A stretch of DNA of 35,251 nucleotides from Akkermansia muciniphila (GTDB taxonomy: Bacteria; Verrucomicrobiota; Verrucomicrobiia; Limisphaerales; UBA9464), in assembly GCA_945883815.1 (NCBI GenBank), contig CAMCYJ010000029.1:1-35251 (forward strand). Direction: 5' to 3'. The notes below the pieces were generated by a model. The model ran no database searches, was not told the origin of the DNA, and saw nothing but the letters and a program-made list of their open reading frames with translations. Within the stretch, counting starts at the first letter, position 1, and every line of letters starts with the position of its first letter. Of the stretch, positions 9,217 to 17,312 are shown in pieces. The translations under genes were made by a program, and so were the position numbers.

Positions 9217-10092
9217 ATGCGCTTTCACATCGAGCACACCACCGAGTACGACTATCCGGATCCTGCATCGGAGAGCTTCAGTGAACTGCGCCTGCGGCCC
9301 CGCGATTCGCTGCGCCAGAAGGTGACTCGTCACCAGACGCTCATCGAGCCAGGGGTGCTGGTGGAATCGCACATCGACTACTTCGGCAACTACGTCGAGA
9401 CCATTTCCATCCCTTACCGACACCAACGCCTGGTGATCTCGTCGGCTTGCGAAGTGGAGACCAAACCCTTCAACGACGCTCTGGGAGCCTTCGATCTGAC
9501 CATCGCCGAGGCCCGACAGATGTATCAGGAGCGGCGTCGGGAATTGCACGACTTCCTGAGGCCGTCTCAGTATGTGCGGATGGTGGATCCGGTCCGTGAA
9601 ATGGCGTCGGATCTTTTGCCAGAAGCCGCACCGTTCGCCGAATCGCTCCTGCGGCTCAACGACCACCTGTATCGAACCCTGCGCTACCTGCCCGGAGCCA
9701 CCGATTCGGGAACCACCGTTGAGCAGTTCCTCTTGCGGCGCGAGGGGGTTTGCCAAGATTTCGCCCACCTGATGATCGCCATTTGTCGGGCTGCCGGACT
9801 GCCGGCGCGGTATGTGAGCGGCTACATCGAGACCGACCCACCGCTGGGGGATGACGGCAAGCCTTCCGAGGCGCTCATCGGAGCCGTGGCCACCCATGCC
9901 TGGATCGAGGTGTTCACCCCGACGGGCTATTGGGTGGGTCTGGATCCCACCAACAACATGCTGGATGGCGAGCGCCATGTTCAAATCGGCATCGGGCGCG
10001 ACTATGCCGATGTTCCGCCGCTCAAGGGTGTCTTCAAAGGGGGTTTGGCCCAGAGGTTGTCCGTTCAGGTGCGGATGACTCGGGAAGAGTAG
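9217..10092 (+). CDS. Transglutaminase-like protease family protein
   Basis: A 291-residue member of the bacterial transglutaminase-like superfamily. The N-terminal beta domain (MRFHIEHTTEYDYPDPASES, ELRLRPRD) is the Bact_transglu_N region. The papain-like core has an intact triad: C179 in REGVCQDFAH, H227 in VATHAWIEVF, and D243 in VGLDPTNN. The preceding gene encodes the fused CP-ATP-grasp/alpha-E protein with a 6-bp gap, the arrangement seen for this family in many bacteria. By context it may cleave, transfer or cross-link the peptide product of the ATP-grasp enzyme; this is inference. There is no signal peptide. A 63-bp gap separates it from the glycosyltransferase gene. Confidence 0.92.
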   Translation: MRFHIEHTTEYDYPDPASESFSELRLRPRDSLRQKVTRHQTLIEPGVLVESHIDYFGNYVETISIPYRHQRLVISSACEVETKPFNDALGAFDLTIAEARQMYQERRRELHDFLRPSQYVRMVDPVREMASDLLPEAAPFAESLLRLNDHLYRTLRYLPGATDSGTTVEQFLLRREGVCQDFAHLMIAICRAAGLPARYVSGYIETDPPLGDDGKPSEALIGAVATHAWIEVFTPTGYWVGLDPTNNMLDGERHVQIGIGRDYADVPPLKGVFKGGLAQRLSVQVRMTREE

Positions 10093-10155
10093 GCAACCTG
10101 CCTTCCAGGTGATTCACTGGGGCCGCTGAATTGACCGCTTTCGTCCGGATCCGCC

Positions 10156-10959
10156 ATGTCCCCACCGTTTCCGATTTCCGTCTATTTCGTCTCAGGTGCC
10201 GAAGCTCATCGCATTGGCGCGGCTCTCGAGAGCGTGCAGGGCTGGGCCGCGGAGATCGTGGTGATTCTTCAGCAGGATGTGTCCGACGGTACCGAGGAGT
10301 TGGCCCGCTCGCGGGGTGCCCGGGTCATTCGGGAGCCGTGGAAGGGATTTGTGGGGCAGAAGGCCTCGGGCCTCGAAAAGACGATCTCCGCGTGGACGCT
10401 CAACTTGGATGCCGACGAGGTGGTGACCCCGGAGTTGAAGGATGAGATTTCCAAGGCCATCGCCGAGGCCGGGCCGGAAATCGGTGCTTTCAGTTTCCCG
10501 CGCTGCACCCAATTCCTCGGTCGCTGGATTCGTCACGGCGATTGGTATCCCGACCGCGTGATCCGATTGGCCCGTCGCGACCGCGTCCGCTGGGGCGGTG
10601 AGGAACCGCATGCCCAACTGCAGGTCACGGGTCGCATCGGTCGTTTGCGATCGGATTTGCTGCACTACAGCAACGAGAGCATCGACCGTCAGATCACCAA
10701 GATCCCTCCCTACAGCACGGCCTTTGTCCAAGCTTCTCGGCAGTCCGGTCGGCGGGCCACCTGGTTGGATTTGCTCGTCCGTCCGGGTTGGCGATTTCTG
10801 CGGGGATATTTCTTCAAGGGCGGGTTCCTGGATGGCCTGCCCGGTTATTACATCGCCTGGGCCAACGCCTTCACCGTGGCCACCCGCTACACCAAGCTGC
10901 GCGCGGTGGACCAAGGTCTGGAGTCGGCGCCCGACCCGACGCCTCGCACTCCGCGCTAG
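10156..10959 (+). CDS. Glycosyltransferase family 2, lipopolysaccharide core type
   Basis: A 267-residue GT2 enzyme, GT-A fold. Entry is PISVYFVSGAEAHRIGAALESVQGWAAEIVVI, followed by the nucleotide-sugar region and the metal-binding D85-A-D-E motif in LNLDADEVVTPEL. The remainder resembles WaaE/KdtX-like glucosyltransferases (GRWIRHGDWYPDRVIRLARRD, then a V-R-W-G-G-E-x-P-H motif and a LHYSNESIDRQITK segment). That group adds a sugar to the inner core of lipopolysaccharide at the inner membrane; the precise acceptor is not deducible. The DADE motif and family are seen; the LPS role follows from relatives. The stop overlaps the convergent antiporter stop by 4 bp (CTAG). The gene may belong to the ATP-grasp operon or stand alone. 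Confidence 0.88.
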   Translation: MSPPFPISVYFVSGAEAHRIGAALESVQGWAAEIVVILQQDVSDGTEELARSRGARVIREPWKGFVGQKASGLEKTISAWTLNLDADEVVTPELKDEISKAIAEAGPEIGAFSFPRCTQFLGRWIRHGDWYPDRVIRLARRDRVRWGGEEPHAQLQVTGRIGRLRSDLLHYSNESIDRQITKIPPYSTAFVQASRQSGRRATWLDLLVRPGWRFLRGYFFKGGFLDGLPGYYIAWANAFTVATRYTKLRAVDQGLESAPDPTPRTPR

Positions 10960-13007
10960 GGTCCGACGGGACCTCCGACCGGTTCGTGGGCGCTCGACAG
11001 CAGACGCTCGGCACAGGCGATTTGCGGAAGGCTTCCCAGGAGCAGCACCTGATCTCCGCACTGCAGTTCCTCATCGGGCCCCGGATTGATCACGCTGTTG
11101 CCGTTCCGGTCGATGCCCACAACGCTGGCCCCGGTGACGGTTCGAAGCCGCAAATCGCGAATGAGTCTCCCGGCGGCCGGAGAATTGGCGCCGATGGGCA
11201 GCGTCCTCAGGTGGGCATGCTGCAACAGGGACGGGAGCACGGGGGCCGATTCCGTCTCGCGGGGCAGCGGTGGCTGGGAAAGCGTGTCCACCAGGGCATT
11301 CTCGGCCCGCGAGTAGACTCGGATGAAGGTTCGCCGCAGGGCCCAACTGAGCAGTCCGGCCAAGAGAAGCAGGACGACCAGGGCCCGCCACGAGGTGAGC
11401 AGCGCCGAACTCAAGACCACAGCGTACAAGCCCAGAATCGCCGCCCCGCCGATGGGGATGACCTTGGCCACGATGGCGCGGATCATCGGTGCGCGCGCGC
11501 CGGCGGATTTCTGGGTGACTTTGGCTTCGGCCAGCAGCAGTCCCAGCGCTCGGAGCTTTCGCGTGGTGGCGATGAACATGGGGAGCGATAAGACCACGGC
11601 CAGGAGCCAGTAAGCCGACTTGACCCAGGATTCCGGAATCCCGAACACCGGGCCGGCGGGCGAGCGGGTGGCGAAGAAGGAGACCACCACGAAGACCACG
11701 GCAATGAGCACGGCATTGAGGAGCATTTGCAGCGACCACTTGCGGATCATGCGGGTCACCATGTCTGGGTTGCGCCGGCCCAAGCGCCCCACCCAATCTG
11801 TGTAGATTTGCAGATTCTCGGTGAGCCAGCGCGGCGCCAGTCGCTCGAAGACCGTGGCCACCGAGTCACTGCCCCGGATGAGGTAGGGCGTCAGGAGCGT
11901 GGTGAGGACCGACACGGCCACGGCGATCGGGTAAAGGAACTTGCTGGTGACGTTCAGGGTCTGGCCGAGCGAGGCGATGATGAACGAGAATTCTCCGATC
12001 TGAGCCAGCCCCATGCCAACCCGAAGCGAGGTGCGCGTGTCATTTCCGGACAAGAAGGTGCCGAAGGTGCAGCTCAGGATCTGTCCCACCACCACCGCCA
12101 GGCTGATCAACAGAATGGGCTTCCAGTGTTCCGCGAGCAGCGTGGGGTCAATCATCAGGCCGATGGCCACGAAGAACACGGCGCTGAACATGTCGCGGAT
12201 GGGCTCGATGAGCGATTCGATGCGGTGGATCTCCCGCGATTCGGCGATCACGGCCCCGATGAGGAAGGCTCCCAGTGCGACGCTGTAGCCCAGCTTCAGG
12301 GCCAGGAGCGACACTCCAAAGCACAAGCCCAGCACCGTGATCAGCAGGGTCTCGGGGCTGCGGAACCGGGCCACATAAGTGAGGAAGCGCGGGATGGCGA
12401 TCAGCCCGGCCACCAGGGTGGCGACCAGGAACAATGACAACCGGCCCAGCGTCAGGCCCACGTCTCCCAGGCTGAGTGATCCGGTCATGGCGATGCTGGA
12501 CAAGAGCGCGATCATCGCGATGGCCAGGATGTCCTCGATGATGAGGACGCCGAAGATGAGCTGGGCGAAGGGCTCCTTGGATTTGCCCAGTTCAGCCAGG
12601 GCCTTGACGATGATGGTGGTGGAGGAAATCGAAAGCATGGCTCCCAAGAACAGGCTATCCATGGGACTCCAGACGAAGGCTTGGCCAATTTCGTAGCCCA
12701 CCCACATCATGGTCATGATGATGACCGAGGCCGTGATGAAGGCGGTGCCGCCCACTTGCCTGAGCTTCTTGAGACTAAACTCCAGCCCCAACGAAAACAT
12801 GAGCAGGATGACGCCCAACTCGGCGAGGGTGTGGATGGTGGCTTCATCCCGGACCAGTGGGAACGGCGGCGTGTGCGGGCCAATGAGGACGCCGGCGATG
12901 ATGTAGCCCAAGACCACGGGCTGGCGGAGTTGGCGGAAGAGCACGGTGACTAACCCGGCAACGATCATCACCACCGCCAGGTCTTGGAGAAAGGTTGCAG
13001 CATGCAT
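10956..13007 (-). CDS. Cation:proton antiporter (CPA2/KefB-like) with TrkA-C domain
   Basis: Inner-membrane monovalent cation/proton exchanger of the CPA2 family. Start chosen at the ATG at 13007 (MHAATFLQDLAVVMIVAGL), giving 683 residues and the standard family N-terminus. An upstream ATG at 13094 would add 29 residues that run through a hairpin and look non-coding. The transport domain covers roughly the first 380 residues (QPVVLGYIIAGVLIGP, LGVILLMFSLGLEFSLKKL, and the F-L-I-G-A-V-I-A-E-S segment). Four or so extra membrane segments follow, and the C-terminal 80 residues are a TrkA-C (RCK_C) ligand domain (LRLRTVTGASVVGIDRNG). No TrkA-N Rossmann domain lies between them, so gating by NAD is unlikely, whereas control by a small ligand is plausible. 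K+ or Na+ specificity cannot be read. Confidence 0.9.
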   Translation of the reverse strand: MHAATFLQDLAVVMIVAGLVTVLFRQLRQPVVLGYIIAGVLIGPHTPPFPLVRDEATIHTLAELGVILLMFSLGLEFSLKKLRQVGGTAFITASVIIMTMMWVGYEIGQAFVWSPMDSLFLGAMLSISSTTIIVKALAELGKSKEPFAQLIFGVLIIEDILAIAMIALLSSIAMTGSLSLGDVGLTLGRLSLFLVATLVAGLIAIPRFLTYVARFRSPETLLITVLGLCFGVSLLALKLGYSVALGAFLIGAVIAESREIHRIESLIEPIRDMFSAVFFVAIGLMIDPTLLAEHWKPILLISLAVVVGQILSCTFGTFLSGNDTRTSLRVGMGLAQIGEFSFIIASLGQTLNVTSKFLYPIAVAVSVLTTLLTPYLIRGSDSVATVFERLAPRWLTENLQIYTDWVGRLGRRNPDMVTRMIRKWSLQMLLNAVLIAVVFVVVSFFATRSPAGPVFGIPESWVKSAYWLLAVVLSLPMFIATTRKLRALGLLLAEAKVTQKSAGARAPMIRAIVAKVIPIGGAAILGLYAVVLSSALLTSWRALVVLLLLAGLLSWALRRTFIRVYSRAENALVDTLSQPPLPRETESAPVLPSLLQHAHLRTLPIGANSPAAGRLIRDLRLRTVTGASVVGIDRNGNSVINPGPDEELQCGDQVLLLGSLPQIACAERLLSSAHEPVGGPVGP

Positions 13008-13019
13008 CCAGGTTGGGCC

Positions 13020-13046
13020 GCTGTGGGGACGGAGTCCCGCCACAGC
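13020..13046. repeat. Strong GC hairpin upstream of the antiporter gene
   Basis: GCTGTGG (13020-13026) pairs with CCACAGC (13040-13046), and inside it GGAC/GTCC pairs around a GGA loop. It ends 13 bp from the antiporter ATG, inside the upstream alternative start region. Its form suits a dispersed extragenic palindrome or a 5' leader structure. Confidence 0.45.
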
Positions 13047-13227
13047 CCGGAAACCTTCACCCCAAGTCTGGGTCGTGGCAAACCGATGAAGCATCTTTCC
13101 CGAACCACCGCGGGTTGCTCAATGCGACCGGGTGGTGGTTCACCGGAATCCGACGCATTTCGCGGACCTCAACCGTCATCAGCCCTGAAGTGGCTCTGCG
13201 GACCCGCCTCCAGGCCATGCTTCGGTA

Positions 13228-13989
13228 TCAACGCGTCGCCGGACCGCGTTGGGTGACCACCAGCAATTGCTCGCTGAAGAGCATCGCCGGATCGGAGAGC
13301 CAGCGATTGAGGGACTTCTCGGTTTGTTTGAGCACCGGATTGCGCCGGGCATCCTTGTCGACGGTCAGTCGGCAGGCCAGCCAGACCAGCGGCCACAGGG
13401 GCGAGAGCAGCACCGACTTGAACTTCAACTGGGTCAGCCCGAGGCGCAGGATATGAAAGCCCTCCCAGCCCAGCACCGCATGGATGAGCGCGAAGTCCAC
13501 AGGCCCGATGTGGAAGGCATAGCGGTCGCCCGAATTCTGGTCCCAGCCAACCCGCCGGCGGATGAGCTTGTGCTTGCCGGTCAAAAAGAACTGCAGCCGC
13601 GAGTGCAGGCGCTGCACATTCGGGGTGCTGAACACGAAAAAACCGCCGCTGCGCACGACTCGCGACACCTCGGCGACGACGTGGAAATGCGAATCGAGGT
13701 GTTCGAGCACCTCGGTCATGAGCACCACATCGAAGGAGGCGTCGTCGAAGGGCAGTCGTTGCTGCAAGTCCACGCCGGTGGTGATGGGAATGGCGTCCAG
13801 ACGACCGCGGTTTTCGATGATGTAGTCGTCGGCACGGAAATGGGTTCCGTGGACACGGCATCCGTCGGCCGCCAGTCGCGACAGCACCTCGCCCTCACCA
13901 CAGCTCAGGTCCAAGATTGAAAGGTTGGGGTACCCTTTCAGGCGGCGGACCTCCCGGACCACGGCGTCGACGATGAAGGCTTGCGGCAT
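13228..13989 (-). CDS. Class I SAM-dependent methyltransferase
   Basis: A 253-residue methyltransferase of the Methyltransf_11/UbiE-like class. Motif I is ILDLSCGEGEVLSRLAADG near residues 24-42, with the canonical first glycine replaced by serine (LSCGEG). An acidic loop follows (VDLQQRLPFDDASFDVVLMT), then EVLEHL and the FSTPN motif of small-molecule methyltransferases. The C-terminal 100 residues contain a hydrophobic segment (FKSVLLSPLWPLVWLACRL) that could touch the membrane, as in lipid or polysaccharide methyltransferases. The substrate is unknown. The ATG at 13989 fits the conserved start. The gene follows the antiporter promoter region, with a 220-bp gap on the other side that holds the GC hairpin and nothing else recognised. 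Confidence 0.85.
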   Translation of the reverse strand: MPQAFIVDAVVREVRRLKGYPNLSILDLSCGEGEVLSRLAADGCRVHGTHFRADDYIIENRGRLDAIPITTGVDLQQRLPFDDASFDVVLMTEVLEHLDSHFHVVAEVSRVVRSGGFFVFSTPNVQRLHSRLQFFLTGKHKLIRRRVGWDQNSGDRYAFHIGPVDFALIHAVLGWEGFHILRLGLTQLKFKSVLLSPLWPLVWLACRLTVDKDARRNPVLKQTEKSLNRWLSDPAMLFSEQLLVVTQRGPATR

Positions 13990-14288
13990 CGGCCTTCATC
14001 AAGCCTTTCGAGAACCGGCCGCGGCAACCCTGAAAAAGTCGAGTTCTTCGGCTGCACCGTCACTCCCTTTGCGACTTGCCCACTGACGCCCCCGGAAAAC
14101 CGCCTGCCGGTTCCCATCCGAGCGGGAGAACTTCGGTACCGTGCTGCCCCAGACTCGCACATGATTCATCCGTGACTGGGGAGGCAGGTTCGCAGCAGGC
14201 ACTTTGAGCCCGGTGGGCCGGGGCAATTGTTACCATCTTTTCCTTGCCCCACGGCTGGGGTTGCCAGCCTGATGAGGTCGGTAAACGC

Positions 14289-15284
14289 ATGACCGAAACC
14301 ATCAAGCAGGATGTCCTCGTCGGGGTGGATCTGGGGGGCACCAAGATCCTTGCCGGAATCTTCAGCCCCGAGCTGCGGTTGCTCCAGACGGTCAAGTTGA
14401 GCACCAAGGCCTCGCGGGGTTTTGAGTCCGTGGTGGAGCGCGTGGCGCGGTCTGTCCGGGATGCGGTGGATGAGGCCGATTTGTCGATCAAGCAAGTGCG
14501 CGGGGTCGGCATCGGAGCCCCCGGGGCCATCAATCCCGAAACCGGCGAGGTGATTTTCGCGCCGAACCTCCAGTGGAAGAACGCACCCTTGCAAAAGGCC
14601 CTGGAAAAGCACCTTGGTGTCCCGGTGTTCGTGGAAAACGACTGCAGTGCCTGCACACTGGGCATCCATGAGGTCGAGATGAAGGGCAAGTCCCGCAGCC
14701 TGCTGGGTATCTTCCTCGGCACCGGCATCGGTGGCGGCCTCATTCTGGATGGCCAACTCTATTCGGGGTTCAATCGCACCGCGGGCGAGGTGGGGCACAT
14801 GGTCATTCAGGTGGGTGGTCCGAAGTGCGGCTGCGGCAACAATGGCTGCTTCGAGGCCTTGGCCAGTCGGACTTCCATTTTCCGCGAATTGGCCCGACGG
14901 GTGAAGGAAGGCGAGAAAACCTTCCTCACGGAGTTGCTCAAGGAAGGGGAGAGCATCATCGATCTTAAGAGCGGCGACTTGCGCAAGGCCCTCCGCAAGG
15001 GCGACAAGCTGACGGCGAAAGTCCTTCAGGAGGCAGCCAAGTACACCGGCATCGCCGTGGCCAACTTGGTGAACATCCTGAGTCCGCAGACGGTGGTCTT
15101 GGGCGGTGGTGTGATGGATGCCCTGGAGGACGACTTGATGCCGACCATCCTGGAGACCGCCCGGGATTATGCGATGCCCGGCACACTCAAGGATGTCGAG
15201 ATCCTCGCCAGCAAGCTGGGCGACGAGGCCGGGATCACCGGCGCTGCGGTGTTGGTCCGCCAACGTCTCAAGCTGACGGACTAA
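14289..15284 (+). CDS. ROK family sugar kinase (glucokinase-like)
   Basis: ATP-dependent hexose kinase of the ROK family, probably glucokinase, feeding glycolysis. The start was set at the ATG at 14289 (MTETIKQDVLVGVDLGGTK, 331 residues), with GAGGT about 10 nt upstream. A TTG 45 bp earlier adds no conserved residues. Seen are the phosphate loop DLGGTK (14-19), GIGAPGAIN, the catalytic-aspartate context FVENDCSACTLG, GTGIGGGLILDGQLY, and the zinc-binding ROK signature CGCGNNGCFEALAS. No repressor helix-turn-helix precedes it, so it is an enzyme and not an NagC-type regulator. Glucose specificity is inferred. The 299 bp upstream, shared with the divergent methyltransferase, show no recognised riboswitch or RNA. 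The stop overlaps the convergent rsmI stop by 4 bp. Confidence 0.92.
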   Translation: MTETIKQDVLVGVDLGGTKILAGIFSPELRLLQTVKLSTKASRGFESVVERVARSVRDAVDEADLSIKQVRGVGIGAPGAINPETGEVIFAPNLQWKNAPLQKALEKHLGVPVFVENDCSACTLGIHEVEMKGKSRSLLGIFLGTGIGGGLILDGQLYSGFNRTAGEVGHMVIQVGGPKCGCGNNGCFEALASRTSIFRELARRVKEGEKTFLTELLKEGESIIDLKSGDLRKALRKGDKLTAKVLQEAAKYTGIAVANLVNILSPQTVVLGGGVMDALEDDLMPTILETARDYAMPGTLKDVEILASKLGDEAGITGAAVLVRQRLKLTD

Positions 15285-16129
15285 TCCACCGCGGAATCGG
15301 TTTCGGGGTCGGTTCCCAGATCGGTTTCATCCGGGTCGTGGCCCCCGGGTTGAGGGGCAGCCATGTCGGGACCGGCCACCACGCCGACAGGGCCATTGCC
15401 GGGCCCGATCATCACCACAAACTCACCCTTGCGCGGGCGACGGTTCCACTCGGCCAGCAACTCCTCCGGAGTGCCGCGCAGCCACTCCTCGAACTTCTTG
15501 GTGAGCTCGCGGGCCAACACCACCCGACGCCCTGGCAGGATGCGCTGCAGTTCTCCCAACAGGCGTTCCACCCGGAAGGGGGATTCGTAGAGGACCAAGG
15601 TTCCCGGGATCGCCCCCAGTTCGGTCAGACGCCGTGCCCGTTGTCCGGATTTGTGAGGCAGGAAGCCCGCGAAGTGGAAGGATTCGGTCGGCAGTCCGCT
15701 GGCCGTCAGACCAGTCACCAGCGCGCAGGCCCCGGGAATGGACTCCACCCGAAGCCCGGCGGCCAGAACTTCGGCCACGATGCGTTCTCCTGGATCGCTA
15801 ATTCCCGGCGTTCCGGCGTCGGTCACCAGCGCCACGGTCTCGCCACAGCGCAACCGGTCGAGGATCTCCGCGCCGCGTCGGGCCTCATTGAAACGGAAAT
15901 AGCTGACCATTTGTTTTCGAAGCCCGAAGTGGGTCAGCAATTGGCCGGTGTGCCGGGTGTCTTCGGCGGCGACCACCGAGCACTCCCGAAGCACCCGCAG
16001 CGCCCGGAAGGTGATGTCCTCCAGGTTTCCGATGGGTGTGGCCACCAGGTACAGCGTTCCGGGAACCAGCGGGGCCGAGGCCGGTGGGGTGGCCTGAACG
16101 GGGCCCGTGGACGGTGGCGCTGTTTCCAT
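15281..16129 (-). CDS. rsmI: 16S rRNA (cytidine1402-2'-O)-methyltransferase RsmI
   Basis: Methylates the 2'-OH of C1402 in the decoding centre of 16S rRNA using SAM; tetrapyrrole-methylase fold. The 282-residue product has LYLVATPIGNLEDITFRAL near residue 26, followed by the diagnostic AEDTRHTGQLLTHFGL. Also present are VALVTDAGTPGISDPGE, the ESIPGACALVTGLTASGLP loop and FAGFLPHK. The first 20-25 residues (Pro/Ala-rich) and the Asp/Glu-rich tail are unconserved. The ATG at 16129 is the only reasonable start near the domain. It is divergent from yajQ across 156 bp. Confidence 0.95.
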   Translation of the reverse strand: METAPPSTGPVQATPPASAPLVPGTLYLVATPIGNLEDITFRALRVLRECSVVAAEDTRHTGQLLTHFGLRKQMVSYFRFNEARRGAEILDRLRCGETVALVTDAGTPGISDPGERIVAEVLAAGLRVESIPGACALVTGLTASGLPTESFHFAGFLPHKSGQRARRLTELGAIPGTLVLYESPFRVERLLGELQRILPGRRVVLARELTKKFEEWLRGTPEELLAEWNRRPRKGEFVVMIGPGNGPVGVVAGPDMAAPQPGGHDPDETDLGTDPETDSAVD

Positions 16130-16251
16130 GGCTACAGCCTACCGTTGGAGCCCGGACGGGTGACACCAGAAAAACCCAGGAGAGAGGTGCGGCCGGGGAA
16201 CGCATCGGCCGATTCGTGCTGGAAAAGCCAACCAGAGCCCTCGTTGCCGCG

Positions 16252-16279
16252 TTGCGGGCGCGAGCACATCGTCTAGCAT
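16252..16279 (+). promoter_or_regulatory. Candidate promoter for yajQ, near-leaderless
   Basis: TTGCGG (16252-16257), 16-bp spacer, TAGCAT (16274-16279, 4 of 6). The ATG lies only 6 bp beyond the -10 element, so transcription would start about at the start codon. The -35 match is weak. Confidence 0.28.
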
Positions 16280-16285
16280 CCGGCC

Positions 16286-16771
16286 ATGCCAAGTTTCGAC
16301 ATCGTCTCCAAGGTCAATTCGATGGAGGTGGAAAACGCCATCAACCAAGCCCAGAAGGAATTGCTGACCCGCTTCGATTTCAAAGGGTCCGGCGCGGAGA
16401 TCGTCTTGGAAAAGAGTGAGATCAAGCTGCGGGCTCCAGACGCCTTCAAGATGACGGCCTTGGTCGAGATCGTGATGCTCAAGTTGGCCAAGCGAAGCAT
16501 TTCCCCCAAGAACATCGATGTCGGCGAGGCCGAGTTGTCGCCCTTGGGCCATGCCCGTCAGTCCATCAAGATCAAGCAGGGCATCGAAAGCGCCGCCGCT
16601 AAAGAGATCAGCACCTTTGTCCGCGGGCTGGGGCTCAAGGTGACCGCATCCATCCAAGGCGACGAGCTGCGGGTCGCCGGCAAAAACCGTGATGACCTGC
16701 AGGCCGTGATGACCGCTTGCCGCGGCCACGATTTTCCGGTGGCCCTCAATTTTGTGAACTTCCGCGACTGA
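16286..16771 (+). CDS. yajQ: YajQ family cyclic di-GMP-binding protein
   Basis: 161 residues, the usual length of YajQ/UPF0234. The sequence is canonical throughout: MPSFDIVSKVNSMEVENAIN, then TRFDFKGS, the QSIKIKQGIES segment that follows LSPLGHARQ, then VTASIQGDELRVAGKNRDDLQ, and a C-terminal FPVALNFVNFRD. The protein has two ferredoxin-like halves. Homologues bind nucleic acid, and the Xanthomonas homologue binds cyclic di-GMP to regulate transcription; which applies here is unknown. It is the first gene of a forward run with the following hypothetical gene 40 bp away. Confidence 0.95.
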   Translation: MPSFDIVSKVNSMEVENAINQAQKELLTRFDFKGSGAEIVLEKSEIKLRAPDAFKMTALVEIVMLKLAKRSISPKNIDVGEAELSPLGHARQSIKIKQGIESAAAKEISTFVRGLGLKVTASIQGDELRVAGKNRDDLQAVMTACRGHDFPVALNFVNFRD

Positions 16772-16811
16772 CCCGACGGCCTCCAACCCCTAAACTTTTC
16801 GTTTTCACGTC

Positions 16812-17306
16812 ATGGCCACCTTAACAACCGAGCAACAAGCAACCGCCCGTCAGTGGATCGCCGAGGGCATGAAAATCTCCGATTTCCAACGCCGGCTCGA
16901 GACCGACTTTGCTGTCAAACTGACGTACATGGAGGCGCGCTTCCTGATCGATGACCTGAAGGTCATTCCCAAGGATCCGGAGCCGCCGGCTCCTCCGGTC
17001 GCTCCTGCTGTGCCTCCGGCTGCATCGGCTCCCTCCGCGGGCACTGTCGAGCCCGACGAGGTCGTGCCGCCCGAGGGAGGCCTCGGAGGCGGCGATGTCC
17101 AGGTGACCGTGGACGCGGTGACCCGACCCAACGCCATGGTCAGTGGCCGGGTTCGGTTCTCCGATGGCAAGGGTGCGGCATGGCTCATCGACACCTATGG
17201 GCGCCCCGGACTGGTGGCCGACGAAAAGGGCTATCGCCCCTCCCAGCCCGACCTGATGGCGTTTCAGGCCAGCTTGGAGCGCGAATTGGCCAAGCTCGGG
17301 TTCTGA
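16812..17306 (+). CDS. Conserved-looking hypothetical protein, two domains joined by a Pro/Ala linker
   Basis: 164 residues of unknown function. Residues 1-53 form a helical, charged module (EQQATARQWIAEGMKISDFQ, then a short T-Y-M-E-A-R-F-L-I-D-D-L helix). Residues 54-80 are a proline/alanine linker (PPAPPVAPAVPPAA). Residues 95-164 look like a small beta domain (VQVTVDAVTRPNAMVSGRVRF, then AAWLIDTYGRPGL), ending in a helix. The N-terminal part resembles a helix-turn-helix-like or protein-interaction module, but no family was recognised. The gene lies between yajQ and ybeY with gaps of 40 and 6 bp, so it is probably cotranscribed with ybeY and recO. No signal peptide and no cysteines. Confidence 0.8.
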   Translation: MATLTTEQQATARQWIAEGMKISDFQRRLETDFAVKLTYMEARFLIDDLKVIPKDPEPPAPPVAPAVPPAASAPSAGTVEPDEVVPPEGGLGGGDVQVTVDAVTRPNAMVSGRVRFSDGKGAAWLIDTYGRPGLVADEKGYRPSQPDLMAFQASLERELAKLGF

Positions 17307-17312
17307 TTTGCC

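Noticed and set aside
6742-9984. A 1080-codon open frame on the minus strand
   Set aside because: It lies antisense to the ATP-grasp/alpha-E and transglutaminase genes, both of which match families end to end. Its composition (Gly/Val/His/Arg-rich, no motifs) is typical of a GC-rich shadow frame.
13008-13094. Antiporter start at the upstream ATG (13094)
   Set aside because: The added 29 residues are translated from a strong hairpin and precede a standard family N-terminus beginning at 13007.
13990-14288. Possible riboswitch or SRP RNA in the gap between methyltransferase and ROK kinase
   Set aside because: Some GC-rich segments and a GCCCACTG-like string caught the eye, but no complete consensus (B12 box, SRP tetraloop region or other) could be assembled on either strand.
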